From Planobacterium oryzisoli (GTDB lineage: Bacteria; Bacteroidota; Bacteroidia; Flavobacteriales; Weeksellaceae), in the NCBI RefSeq assembly GCF_015354315.1, contig NZ_JADKYY010000003.1, forward strand, positions 1-64,000: a DNA stretch of 64,000 nt, in the 5' to 3' direction. The notes under the pieces are model-generated. The model did no database searches. It saw only the letters and a program-made list of their open reading frames with translations, and was not told the origin of the DNA. Shown piece after piece: positions 32,499 through 41,097 of the stretch. A program made the position numbers and the translations under genes. Numbering within the stretch: the stretch's first letter is position 1; each line of letters begins with the position of its first letter.

Positions 32499-32723
32499 TT
32501 AGTCCTCTAAAAATTCCAGGCGGCAGCGCTTGAGCTCCTCGGCTTCCTTGGTATGTCCTATTTCCCGCAGGGTTTCGACACGCAAATCCAGCATATGCTT
32601 TATGTTTGCTACCAGCTCTTCTAAGGTGGCTCCTTCGGCAGAAAGCCCATCCAGCTCTCTGGCGTATCCACTATACCCCCTGGTGGTAGGATAGTAAATG
32701 ATTTGGATTAAAGTGGGTTCCAT
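32499..32723 (-). CDS. HicB-like small protein, no partner toxin
   Basis: A 74-residue protein with the HicB-type partial RNase H fold pattern: I-Q-I-I-Y-Y-P-T-T-R-G-Y-S-G-Y-A-R-E-L-D-G-L-S-A-E-G-(A)-T then an alpha helix E-E-L-V-A-N-I-K. There is no C-terminal DNA-binding domain and no HicA toxin next to it, so it is better read as a solitary HicB-like protein than as a toxin-antitoxin system. It lies upstream of the met operon promoter on the same strand. Confidence 0.65.
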   Translation of the reverse strand: MEPTLIQIIYYPTTRGYSGYARELDGLSAEGATLEELVANIKHMLDLRVETLREIGHTKEAEELKRCRLEFLED

Positions 32724-32850
32724 GTTAAGGTGTTTGAACTATAAATTTACAAAAATCCCTCTAGAAGCACTATATTAAATCTTGTTCACAGGCGTGTGGA
32801 AATCCCACTAAAAAAAAACAATTAATTTTACGGCTTAATACTGGTCAACG

Positions 32851-35454
32851 ATGAGTGAAAAACAGCGCAGCACAATAGAAGAATGGAAGCAGTGGGGACC
32901 CTATGTGAGCAACCGCCAATGGGGCACCGTTCGCGAAGACTACAGTACCCATGGGGATGCGTGGGGGCATACCACCTACCGGCAGGCCCTCTCTAGAACC
33001 TACCGGTGGAGTGAGGACGGTATCGCGGGAATCTGCGATAAAAAGCAGCGCCTTTGTCTTTCGCTTGCTTTATGGAACAAAAAGGACCCCTTCCTCAAGG
33101 AGCGCTTCTTTGGTCTAAGCAATTACGAAGGAAACCACGGAGAAGACATCAAGGAGATTTTCTACTATCTGGACAATACCCCTTCCCACGCGTACATGAA
33201 AATGGTCTATAAGTACCCGATCGAGCAGTTCCCCTACGAGGCGCTCTTACAGGAGAACTCCAGGCGGGATAAGACGCAGCGGGAATTCGAACTGATCGAT
33301 ACCGGTATATTTAGTGCAAACCGCTATTTTGATGTCTTTATCGAATACGCTAAAGAAGGACCCGAGGACATTCTCATGCGCCTTACGGTAGTGAACCGCA
33401 GCATGGAACCAGCGCCTCTGGTTCTGCTTCCTACTCTATGGTACAGAAACAATTGGAGCTGGGGCTATGGCACCTACCGGCCTTTACTAAAGTCACAAGT
33501 TCCCGGACAAATAGAGATCTTGCACGAGGATCTGGGAGTGAAAATGCTCTATGCAAAGGATCCTTCCACCAGTGCCCTGTTCTGTGATAACGAGACCAAT
33601 CCGCACCGCTGCGACACCCCCAGCACATCAAGTACTTTCTATAAAGACGGCATCAACGACCATATCGTTGATGGTCTGGATACGGTCAATCCACTGAAAC
33701 AAGGAACAAAGGCCTGCTTTGTGGTCGATACAATGCTACTGGGTGGGGAGAGCAAGACCTTTGATTTCCGGCTTTCCAATAGTTCGCCGGAGGCACCATT
33801 TGCCGATTTTGACTCTATTATGCAGCGTCGCAAGCAGGAGGCGGACGCCTTCTACGACGAGCTACAAAAGGACATGGCCTGCCAGGAGGAAAAAAATGTA
33901 CAACGTCAGGCCTTCGCAGGACTTCTCTGGAATAAACAGTTCTACCACTACAATGTTTCCAAATGGCTTAAAGGCGATCCCAACTTTCCTGTGCAGCGAA
34001 ATTTTTCCGGGCACGTGAGGAACCGCGAATGGGCCCATATGCACAATAAGGATGTGATTTCCATGCCCGATAAATGGGAATATCCATGGTTTGCCACCTG
34101 GGATCTGGCCTTCCACTGCGTACCCCTGGCATTAATTGACGGCGGCTTTGCGAAAAACCAGCTACGTCTGCTTACAAGAGAATGGTATCTGCACCCCAAT
34201 GGGCAGCTCCCTGCCTACGAATGGGATTTCAGTGATGTAAATCCCCCAGTGCATGCCTGGGCATGTTTTCGCGTCTTTAAAATAGACGAGAAGAACTCAG
34301 GCAAAGCCGATGTGCCTTTCCTGGAGAGTGTCTTTCAGAAACTATTGCTGAATTTCACCTGGTGGGTGAACCGTAAGGACCGCAAAGGAAATAATATTTT
34401 TGGTGGGGGGTTCCTGGGACTCGATAACATTGGCGCGTTCGACAGAAATATGCGTTTTCCGGGGGGACAGTATCTGGAGCAGGCAGACGGCACCAGTTGG
34501 ATGGCTATGTTTGCCCTGAATATGATGCGTATCGCAATGGAACTGGCACGGTACAATCCCGTGTATGAGGAGATGGCTATTAAGTTCTTCGAACACTACC
34601 TCTATATTGCCCAGGCCATGGAGACCATTGGCGATAAGGACGGTCTGTGGAACGAAAAGGACGGATTTTTCTACGACGTCTTACAGAATAAAGAAGGCGG
34701 GAGTGTGAATCTCAAACTAAGAAGTATCGTAGGACTTATCCCTATGTTTGCCGTCGAAGTAATCGATCACCAAACCCTGGAGCATCTTCCTGCCTTCAAG
34801 CAGCGCATGGAGTGGATTCTAAAGCACAAACCGGACCTTGCCAACCTCGTATCCCACTGGGAGGTTGAGGGAAAGGGCCGTAAGCATCTGATGAGCATAC
34901 TGCGTAAGACGCGACTCAAACGCATCTTAGAGCGCATGCTGGACGAAAAAGAGTTCCTCAGTCCCTACGGTATACGGTCCCTGTCTAAAGTGTACGAAGA
35001 CGAGCCTTTTGAGTTCACCCTGGATAAAGAACGTTTCCGTGTACAGTACCTGCCGGCAGAAAGCGACAGTAGGATGTTTGGAGGCAACAGCAATTGGCGT
35101 GGTCCGATCTGGTTCCCTATCAATTTTCTTATCGTAGAATCCCTCCAACGATTTCATTTTTACTACGACGAAAGCATGCAGGTAGAATTTCCTGTGGGCA
35201 GTGGACAGATAAGAAACCTGGATTTTGTATCCCGGGATCTAAGCCAGAGACTCCTCTCCCTTTTTCTACCGGGCCAAGATGGGAAACGCCCTTTCAATGG
35301 AGACGAAGACCTACTTAATTTTGACACCCACTTTAAGGATTATATTATGTTCTATGAGTATTTTCATGCAGACAATGGCCGAGGCGTGGGCGCCTCGCAC
35401 CAAAGTGGATGGACAGCCACCATCGCTAAACTGATTCAACCCCGCAGTATCTGA
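32851..35454 (+). CDS. GH63/MGH1-type glucosidase, cytoplasmic
   Basis: An 867-residue glycoside hydrolase-like protein of the GH63-related MGH1 type. The N-terminal part (about 1-330) is beta-rich; the C-terminal part is an (alpha/alpha)6 barrel with W-D-L-A-F-H, W-D-F-S-D-V-N-P-P, T-S-W-M-A-M-F, G-L-W-N-E-K-D-G-F-F-Y-D and R-G-P-I-W-F-P-I-N-F. Such proteins act on alpha-glucosides, for example glucosylglycerate or mannosylglycerate in related enzymes; the substrate here is unknown. There is no signal peptide, suggesting a cytosolic compatible-solute or storage role. The stop is five bases from the converging osmC-like gene. Confidence 0.82.
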   Translation: MSEKQRSTIEEWKQWGPYVSNRQWGTVREDYSTHGDAWGHTTYRQALSRTYRWSEDGIAGICDKKQRLCLSLALWNKKDPFLKERFFGLSNYEGNHGEDIKEIFYYLDNTPSHAYMKMVYKYPIEQFPYEALLQENSRRDKTQREFELIDTGIFSANRYFDVFIEYAKEGPEDILMRLTVVNRSMEPAPLVLLPTLWYRNNWSWGYGTYRPLLKSQVPGQIEILHEDLGVKMLYAKDPSTSALFCDNETNPHRCDTPSTSSTFYKDGINDHIVDGLDTVNPLKQGTKACFVVDTMLLGGESKTFDFRLSNSSPEAPFADFDSIMQRRKQEADAFYDELQKDMACQEEKNVQRQAFAGLLWNKQFYHYNVSKWLKGDPNFPVQRNFSGHVRNREWAHMHNKDVISMPDKWEYPWFATWDLAFHCVPLALIDGGFAKNQLRLLTREWYLHPNGQLPAYEWDFSDVNPPVHAWACFRVFKIDEKNSGKADVPFLESVFQKLLLNFTWWVNRKDRKGNNIFGGGFLGLDNIGAFDRNMRFPGGQYLEQADGTSWMAMFALNMMRIAMELARYNPVYEEMAIKFFEHYLYIAQAMETIGDKDGLWNEKDGFFYDVLQNKEGGSVNLKLRSIVGLIPMFAVEVIDHQTLEHLPAFKQRMEWILKHKPDLANLVSHWEVEGKGRKHLMSILRKTRLKRILERMLDEKEFLSPYGIRSLSKVYEDEPFEFTLDKERFRVQYLPAESDSRMFGGNSNWRGPIWFPINFLIVESLQRFHFYYDESMQVEFPVGSGQIRNLDFVSRDLSQRLLSLFLPGQDGKRPFNGDEDLLNFDTHFKDYIMFYEYFHADNGRGVGASHQSGWTATIAKLIQPRSI

Positions 35455-35459
35455 CCACT

Positions 35460-35888
35460 TTACTGCTCCAGTACCTGCGCTCCATTGACTACTACTTTAA
35501 AACCCACATGTACCTTGGGCTCCAAGGTCTTGGAAACAGAACAGTACTTGGCGAAGGAAAGCTCAGCCGCACGCCAGGCTTTTTGAGGATCCACTTGCCC
35601 CTCCAAGAAAAACTGCACCTCAATGCTTCGAAACGGTTTGGCCTGCTCCTCTGCAACACGCTCTGCTTCCACCTGAGCAGAAAAAGAGCTGATGCTTTGT
35701 CTTTGCTTCTGCAGAATGGAAATGATATCGATTCCACTGCAGGCAGCCACAGCCATTAGTACGCTTTCCATGGGCGATACCCCCTTGGCATTCGGTTGGG
35801 AAGTATTATCCAGGAGGATGGAATTTCCCTGGCTATTGGTGCATTCAAAAAGATACTGATCGTTCACACGGTTGAGTTGTATTTTCAT
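35460..35888 (-). CDS. OsmC/Ohr-family peroxide-reducing protein
   Basis: A 142-residue protein of the OsmC family with both redox cysteines, C50 in A-A-C-S-G-I-D and C116 in K-Y-C-S-V-S-K. Such proteins reduce organic or fatty-acid peroxides with lipoyl or thioredoxin-like donors. A palindromic TAAATTTA lies seven bases before the ATG and may be its -7 box. It converges on the glucosidase gene. Confidence 0.88.
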   Translation of the reverse strand: MKIQLNRVNDQYLFECTNSQGNSILLDNTSQPNAKGVSPMESVLMAVAACSGIDIISILQKQRQSISSFSAQVEAERVAEEQAKPFRSIEVQFFLEGQVDPQKAWRAAELSFAKYCSVSKTLEPKVHVGFKVVVNGAQVLEQ

Positions 35889-36047
35889 AGAAAGTTAAAT
35901 TTAGTTACTTAAGCAGCTTACAGGCACGCGGTTTGCATCTTTATTGCAACAGGTGCACAACGGTAGTTTCTGCCTGTTAAATTTAAAGTGATTTTTTTTA
36001 ATAATTTCACAAACCTCACTTTTTTACAAATTAATAAAAAAGCGCTT

Positions 36048-36335
36048 ATGATTTACGAAAATAATAAAAGTGGCAACGGTGGAGTCATCACCCTTAGAAA
36101 CGAAACGGAGGAAATCGGCCGGCTCACCTATACCGTATTTCCGGAAGACAAGAAACTAATTATATCCTATGTCTTGGTCCATCCTGAATTTGAGGGTCGT
36201 GGCATGGGAAAATACCTGGTGGAGCATGCCATGGAATTCTCCAGACAAAACAATTGGAAAATCTACCCCCACTGCTCCTACGCGCGCAGTGTAATGAAAA
36301 GAATGCCCGAAGCATTAGATTTGCTGCTAGATTAA
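36048..36335 (+). CDS. Short GNAT protein (YjdJ/NATD1-like)
   Basis: A 95-residue minimal acetyltransferase with V-H-P-E-F-E-G-R-G-M-G-K-Y-L-V (about 51-65), the acetyl-CoA loop, then P-H-C-S-Y-A-R-S-V-M near the C-terminus, as in the NATD1/YjdJ group. The start is ATG 36048; the frame opens at 35988 but the added residues are unlike the family. Ends in a strong terminator. Confidence 0.82.
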   Translation: MIYENNKSGNGGVITLRNETEEIGRLTYTVFPEDKKLIISYVLVHPEFEGRGMGKYLVEHAMEFSRQNNWKIYPHCSYARSVMKRMPEALDLLLD

Positions 36336-36373
36336 ATAAAATAAGTCGCTTGAAAGCGACTTATTTTATTTTA
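36334..36373. terminator. Bidirectional terminator, GNAT gene / yebC
   Basis: A near-perfect palindrome: 17 bases from 36334 (centre AAGTCGCT) pair with 36355-36371, around a short GAA-type loop. AT-rich flanks give U-runs both ways. Confidence 0.85.
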
Positions 36374-36388
36374 CGTAAGTAAGAGCTT

Positions 36389-37129
36389 TTACATCTGCTC
36401 TAGCTGTTCTTGTGTAATGTCCATATTGTGGTATACATTCTGCACGTCGTCGTCCTGTTCAAACCGCTCCAGCATTTTCATATTGGCCTTGAACTGCTCC
36501 ATGGTCACTTCCTTGCTGATATTGGCAATACGTTCCAGTTCCGCACTTTTCACCTCTATGCCTAATTCTTCCAACTTATGAGAGAGGGCGCCAAAATCTT
36601 CAAATGCGGTAGTGATTAGTACCTCCGTTTCGTCTCCTTCGATATCCTCTGCACCGGCATCGATCATCTCCATTTCAAAATCGTCCCATTCCATCGAGAT
36701 CACGCTTCGATCCAAAGTAAATATCCCTTTACGGTCAAATATAAAGGCAAGTTCTCCGTTCTTCCCTAAGTTACCGTCAAACTTATTGAAGATCGCACGT
36801 ACATTGGCTACCGTACGGGTAGGATTATTAGTGGTACACTCTATAAAGAATGCCACACCGCCCTGTCCGTATCCTTCATAGGTGGTTTCCTCGTACTGTT
36901 CAGCGTCGGCTCCTGAAGCCTTCTTTATTGCGCGGTCTACGTTATCCTTGGGCATGTTGGCGCCTTTTGCGTTCTGTATGCAGCGTCTTAGCGCAGGATT
37001 ACTGTCAGGATCCGGTCCACCGGCTTTCACTGCCAGCGCTATATCTTTTCCGATCTTGGAAAATGTTTTTGCCATCTTGTCCCATCGGGCCATTTTTGAG
37101 GCTTTTCTGTATTCGAATGCGCGTCCCAT
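36389..37129 (-). CDS. yebC: YebC/PmpR-family protein (translation or transcription factor)
   Basis: A 246-residue protein. The family opening G-R-A-F-E-Y-R-K-A-S-K-M-A-R-W-D-K-M-A-K begins at ATG 37129; the longer frame from 37183 runs into the ompA-like terminator region and is rejected. N-P-A-L-R-R-C-I-Q-N-A-K, N-M-P-K-D-N and Y-E-G-Y-G-Q-G-G-V-A are typical. Members act as transcription regulators or relieve ribosome stalling at proline stretches (TACO1-like). Confidence 0.93.
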   Translation of the reverse strand: MGRAFEYRKASKMARWDKMAKTFSKIGKDIALAVKAGGPDPDSNPALRRCIQNAKGANMPKDNVDRAIKKASGADAEQYEETTYEGYGQGGVAFFIECTTNNPTRTVANVRAIFNKFDGNLGKNGELAFIFDRKGIFTLDRSVISMEWDDFEMEMIDAGAEDIEGDETEVLITTAFEDFGALSHKLEELGIEVKSAELERIANISKEVTMEQFKANMKMLERFEQDDDVQNVYHNMDITQEQLEQM

Positions 37130-37171
37130 AATATGCGGTTTTAATCCGTGCAAAAATAAATAAATTCCAGC

Positions 37172-37203
37172 AAAAAAAAACACCCGCCAGTGGCGGATGT
37201 TTT
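37172..37203 (-). terminator. Terminator of the OmpA-like gene
   Basis: On the minus strand AACA-TCCGCC / GGCGG-GTGTT form a stem of nine pairs with one mismatch around a three-base loop, followed by nine Ts. It lies 23 bases after the stop at 37227. Confidence 0.85.
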
Positions 37204-37226
37204 CTTTATTTAGGATTTACTATTTT

Positions 37227-38603
37227 CTAGTAATCTCTTTTTTGGATAGCGTCCCAAGCAGCAGCATCAACCGCGCTTACAACTACTTTTCTGTCTTTCA
37301 TTCTCTCAGCGTTAGATGCATTCTCAGCAACAGTTGCTTCAGCTTCACCAACACCTTTAGATTTAAGTTGAGTATCGTTTACTCCTCTAGCTTCTAGAGC
37401 CTGAACTACAGCGTATGCTCTTCTTTGAGATAGTCTCAAGTTATAAGCTTCAGATCCTTTTTTATCTGTGTGACCAGTGATTAGGAACGTTCCACCGTTA
37501 GAAGACTTGATGATTTCTGCAGCAGCATCTAACTTAGGGTTAGATTCTTTTCTGATTGTAGACTTGTCGAAGTCAAACAGAATGTCTTGAAGTGCTACAG
37601 TAGCTTCGTTAGCGTACTCAGCCTGTGGCTTAGGACATCCATTGTACTGCGCAAGACCTGGAACTGTAGGACATGCATCGTCTTTGTCAAGGATTCCGTC
37701 ACCGTCAGTATCTGGCCAAGGACATCCGTTGTTTTCTGCTGGACCTGCAACTGTAGGACACTGATCGTCTTTGTCAACTACACCGTCACCGTCAGTATCT
37801 GGCCAAGGGCATCCGTTGTTTTCAACTGGACCTGCCACATCTGGACATTGATCGTCTTTATCTGGAACTCCGTCTCCATCCGTATCAGGACATCCTTGGA
37901 ATTCTGCTAAACCTGGAGTGTCTGGACAAAGATCGTCTTTGTCAAGGATTCCGTCTTTATCTCTGTCAGAGTTTCCAAATCTAAATAGAAGGGAAGCTCC
38001 AGCTTGCCAGAAGTTAGCAACAGAAGACTTGTCACCTGGAGTAGACACATAATCTCCTTGGATACCTAGACCGAAGTTGTCGGTTAGCCAGAAGTTAGAT
38101 CCAATACCGGTAGCAAGAGCGAAGTGGTCTGCTCCTACAGCTTTACCGTCTCCGTTTACAGCTCCTGTTCCTGAATAGTCATGTCTTAGGTAGTTAGCAC
38201 CTACTCTTAAGAACGGATCGAACCAAGATTCAGTGTTCCAAAGAGAGTTGGCTTTCAATTGAAGACCAAGACCTGTCATTAGCATGAATTCTTTATCCAT
38301 ACCGATTCTCTTGTTGTCAACATTTCCAACAGTAGTCTGCCAGTCAAGAACTAGTGGACCTGCTAAATGTCTTGCAACAGTTAGTTTGGAAAGCGGTGGT
38401 GTGATGGTGAAATTATTAATGCTGTATAATTCACTACCTCCGAAAGCCTGTTCGAAAACATCGCCGACCTTTCCACCTGCAGCCACATGATTTTCTGCGT
38501 GAGCACCAACTCCGATAAGCCACGGATTATTGGCAGTCTGAGCAAATACAGTAGAGGCAATAGTGAGTGCCAATGCTGAAATTCCAATTTTTAGATTTTT
38601 CAT
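37227..38603 (-). CDS. OmpA-family outer membrane protein with thrombospondin type-3 repeats
   Basis: A 458-residue outer membrane protein: signal peptide 1-21 ending V-F-A-Q, a beta-barrel region (about 25-205), then four calcium-binding TSP3-like repeats of the form D-x-D-G-D-G-V-x-D-K-D-D-x-C-P (about 213-325), then a peptidoglycan-binding OmpA C-terminal domain (about 335-450) with F-D-x-D-K-S-T-I-R and T-G-H-T-D-K-K-G-S. It probably anchors the outer membrane to peptidoglycan. Codon use is more A/T-ending than in the neighbouring metabolic genes, fitting high expression. Own promoter and terminator. Confidence 0.92.
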   Translation of the reverse strand: MKNLKIGISALALTIASTVFAQTANNPWLIGVGAHAENHVAAGGKVGDVFEQAFGGSELYSINNFTITPPLSKLTVARHLAGPLVLDWQTTVGNVDNKRIGMDKEFMLMTGLGLQLKANSLWNTESWFDPFLRVGANYLRHDYSGTGAVNGDGKAVGADHFALATGIGSNFWLTDNFGLGIQGDYVSTPGDKSSVANFWQAGASLLFRFGNSDRDKDGILDKDDLCPDTPGLAEFQGCPDTDGDGVPDKDDQCPDVAGPVENNGCPWPDTDGDGVVDKDDQCPTVAGPAENNGCPWPDTDGDGILDKDDACPTVPGLAQYNGCPKPQAEYANEATVALQDILFDFDKSTIRKESNPKLDAAAEIIKSSNGGTFLITGHTDKKGSEAYNLRLSQRRAYAVVQALEARGVNDTQLKSKGVGEAEATVAENASNAERMKDRKVVVSAVDAAAWDAIQKRDY

Positions 38604-38632
38604 AGAATTAAATGATTAAATAATTGATATTG

Positions 38633-38664
38633 CAAAATAAATATAATTTTTCTTTATAAACAAA
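38633..38664 (-). promoter_or_regulatory. Promoter of the OmpA-like gene
   Basis: TTTG (38664-38661), 20-nt spacer, TTATTTTG (38640-38633), one mismatch to TAnnTTTG. The ATG is 30 bases downstream. Confidence 0.55.
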
Positions 38665-38680
38665 GCTTTTTCGACAATTT

Positions 38681-39139
38681 TCACTTTTCTCTAAGGATTC
38701 TGTCAAGGTTTCGTTTGTTTTCTCTATCCTTTATGGATTCCCTTTTATCAAAGAGTTTTTTACCGCGTGCCAGCGAAATGAGCAACTTTGCTTTTCCTTT
38801 TTCATTAATATACAACTTTAAAGGAACAATAGTGTTTCCCGCATCCTTTAATTTACGCTCCCATTTCTGCAGTTCCCTTCGGTGCAGCAGAAGCTTGCGT
38901 TCCCTCTTGGTTTTATGGTTATAGAACGTTCCCAGTTTATATTCATCAATCATCATATTGATGATATAAAGCTCACCGTCGATAAACTGGCAGAAACTTT
39001 CTGTTATCGAAGCTTTGGACGAGCGAAGCGATTTAATCTCGGTACCCGTCAGGACTATTCCAGCCTCTAGTTGCTCCAGTAACTCGTACTCAAAGCGAGC
39101 ACGTTTATTTTGTATCGTAACCGACTTCTCAATCTTCAT
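38681..39139 (-). CDS. smpB: SsrA-binding protein
   Basis: A 152-residue tmRNA partner for ribosome rescue. N-K-R-A-R-F-E-Y-E-L-L-E, L-T-G-T-E-I-K-S-L-R, L-L-L-H-R-R-E-L and the basic C-terminus are the family landmarks. The tmRNA gene itself was not found in the window. Confidence 0.95.
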   Translation of the reverse strand: MKIEKSVTIQNKRARFEYELLEQLEAGIVLTGTEIKSLRSSKASITESFCQFIDGELYIINMMIDEYKLGTFYNHKTKRERKLLLHRRELQKWERKLKDAGNTIVPLKLYINEKGKAKLLISLARGKKLFDKRESIKDRENKRNLDRILREK

Positions 39140-39149
39140 GGTTCTCTTG

Positions 39150-39157
39150 CAAATGTA
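39150..39157 (-). promoter_or_regulatory. -7 box of smpB
   Basis: TACATTTG on the minus strand, full consensus match, ten bases before the smpB ATG at 39139. Confidence 0.5.
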
Positions 39158-39307
39158 TAGGTATTGGCTGTATGCCGTATTATATAATTCTGTTAATAAA
39201 TATTAACATTTAATGAAAACGGCAAAAAGACCTAAAGGATGATGTTTAACTATTTCCAAACAAAAGGCTTGGATACAACCGAACTTCTCTAACCCAATTA
39301 GTTTTCG

Positions 39308-39315
39308 TATTTTTG
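39308..39315 (+). promoter_or_regulatory. -7 box of the ABC-F gene
   Basis: TATTTTTG, full consensus match, 20 bases before the ATG at 39336. No TTG at the standard distance. Confidence 0.5.
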
Positions 39316-39335
39316 CACCAAATTTACAAAACTCT

Positions 39336-40961
39336 ATGTTAACAGTATCAAATTTATCTTTACAGTTCGGAAAACGCGTGCTTTTCGATGAGGTGAACAT
39401 CATGTTCACGAAAGGTAATTGCTATGGAATTATCGGCGCTAATGGTGCGGGTAAATCTACATTTTTAAAAATTCTCACCGGTAAGCAAGACCCTACCACA
39501 GGTTCCGTATCCCTGGAACCGGGCAAAAGAATGTCCGTTCTGGAACAAGACCACTACGCATACGATAATTTCACTGTACTGGAAACAGTACTACGAGGAA
39601 ACAAGAAACTCTTCGAAATAAAAGAGCAAATGGATGCCCTATATGCCAAGGAAGACTTCTCGGACGAGGACGGAATAAAAGCCGGAGAACTTGGCGTGGT
39701 GTACGATGAGATGGGTGGATGGAATTCCGAATCGGATGCGGGAACGATGCTATCCAATGTGGGTATTAAAGACGAGATGCACTACCAAATGATGGGAGAG
39801 CTTGAGAATAAGGACAAGGTAAAAGTCCTTTTGGCCCAGGCGCTTTTTGGAAATCCTGATGTACTTATATTAGACGAACCTACCAACGATTTGGACATCG
39901 AGACGATTGCCTGGCTAGAAGACTTTTTAGCTGAATACGAAAACACGGTGATCGTAGTTTCCCACGACCGACATTTTCTAGATGCCGTATGTACCCACAT
40001 CGGCGATTTGGATTATGCAAAATTAAATCTCTATACCGGAAACTATTCTTTCTGGTACCAGGCTTCTCAATTAGCCACACGCCAAAGAGCGCAGGCCAAT
40101 AAGAAAGCCGAGGAAAAGAAAAAGGAACTTCAAGACTTTATCGCCCGCTTCAGTTCCAATGTAGCAAAAGCCAAACAGGCCACTGCAAGAAAAAAGATGC
40201 TTGATAAACTTAATGTGGAAGATATTAAACCTTCTTCCCGAAGATATCCGGCAATCATTTTTGAAACCGAGCGTGAAGCCGGAGACCAGATACTGGAAGT
40301 TAAAAACCTGGAGAAGACAAAAGACGGTGAACTTCTGTTCAAAGGAATTGACTTCAAATTAAAAAAGGGGGACAAAGTAGCAATACTTTCCAGAAATTCC
40401 CTTGCTATCTCCGAGTTCTTTGAAATAATTTCGGGAAATGCAGCGCCAGACCAGGGTGAATATTCTTGGGGTGTAACTACTACCCAATCCTATATGCCGG
40501 TAGACAATTCGTCTTTCTTCCAAGATAAGGACATGAACCTAGTGGATTGGTTAAGACAATTTACCAAGAACGACGAGGAACGTCATGAGGAATACATGCG
40601 TGGTTTCCTAGGAAAGATGCTCTTTTCTGGTGACGAAGCACTAAAGTCCTGTACAGTACTTTCCGGAGGTGAGAAAATGCGCTGTATGTTCAGTAGAATG
40701 ATGCTTCAGCGTGCCAATGTACTTTTAATGGATGAACCTACCAACCACCTGGACCTTGAGAGTATTACTACGCTTAACAACTCCCTGGTGAATTTCAAGG
40801 GTACGGTCCTACTTTCTTCCCATGACCATGAGTTGCTACAAACGGTGTGTAACCGTATCATTGAGCTTACTCCTGGAGGAGTGATTGACCGTGATATGTC
40901 CTACGATGAGTATTTGGAGGATAAAAAAATGAAAGAGTTAAGAGACCAAATGTACCGTTAA
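39336..40961 (+). CDS. ABC-F ATPase (YbiT-like) with one degenerate ATP site
   Basis: A 541-residue cytosolic ABC-F protein without membrane segments, likely binding the ribosomal E site. Domain 1 has Walker A G-A-N-G-A-G-K-S-T (34-42) and Walker B L-I-L-D-E-P-T-N-D-L-D, but its signature is degenerate (M-G-E-L-E-N-K-D at 153-160). Domain 2 has an intact signature L-S-G-G-E (442-446) and D-E-P-T-N-H-L-D, but its Walker A reads L-S-R-N-S-L-A-I-S (351-359) with no G-K-[ST]. As sites form head to tail, one composite site is intact and the other lost on both faces. YbiT-like proteins often have the altered first signature; loss of the second P-loop is more unusual. Confidence 0.9.
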   Translation: MLTVSNLSLQFGKRVLFDEVNIMFTKGNCYGIIGANGAGKSTFLKILTGKQDPTTGSVSLEPGKRMSVLEQDHYAYDNFTVLETVLRGNKKLFEIKEQMDALYAKEDFSDEDGIKAGELGVVYDEMGGWNSESDAGTMLSNVGIKDEMHYQMMGELENKDKVKVLLAQALFGNPDVLILDEPTNDLDIETIAWLEDFLAEYENTVIVVSHDRHFLDAVCTHIGDLDYAKLNLYTGNYSFWYQASQLATRQRAQANKKAEEKKKELQDFIARFSSNVAKAKQATARKKMLDKLNVEDIKPSSRRYPAIIFETEREAGDQILEVKNLEKTKDGELLFKGIDFKLKKGDKVAILSRNSLAISEFFEIISGNAAPDQGEYSWGVTTTQSYMPVDNSSFFQDKDMNLVDWLRQFTKNDEERHEEYMRGFLGKMLFSGDEALKSCTVLSGGEKMRCMFSRMMLQRANVLLMDEPTNHLDLESITTLNNSLVNFKGTVLLSSHDHELLQTVCNRIIELTPGGVIDRDMSYDEYLEDKKMKELRDQMYR

Positions 40962-40982
40962 GCGGTACCATGGATAAAATGC

Positions 40983-41015
40983 AATGCATCTGCCCCAGGC
41001 AGATGCATTTTTTTT
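40983..41015 (+). terminator. Terminator of the ABC-F gene
   Basis: AATGCATCTGCC (40983-40994) pairs with GGCAGATGCATT (40998-41009) around a three-base loop, then a T-run to 41015. Confidence 0.95.
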
Positions 41016-41083
41016 GGTTAAAACAATGGTGGTGCTCTGGCATTAAGCATTAGGACCAACAAGTATGGGCAGAAATTTTTCAC

Positions 41084-41091
41084 TATTTTTG
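41084..41091 (+). promoter_or_regulatory. -7 box of the recJ unit
   Basis: TATTTTTG, full consensus match, ends six bases before the recJ ATG at 41098. It overlaps the frame starting at 41065, which can be excluded. Confidence 0.5.
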
Positions 41092-41097
41092 CTTTCT

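Noticed and set aside
32499-32723. HicAB toxin-antitoxin system
   Set aside because: No HicA-like gene lies next to the HicB-like protein and no DNA-binding tail is present.
37680-37960. DNA repeats in the OmpA-like gene as a mobile or regulatory repeat
   Set aside because: They encode in-frame calcium-binding TSP3 repeats and need no other explanation.
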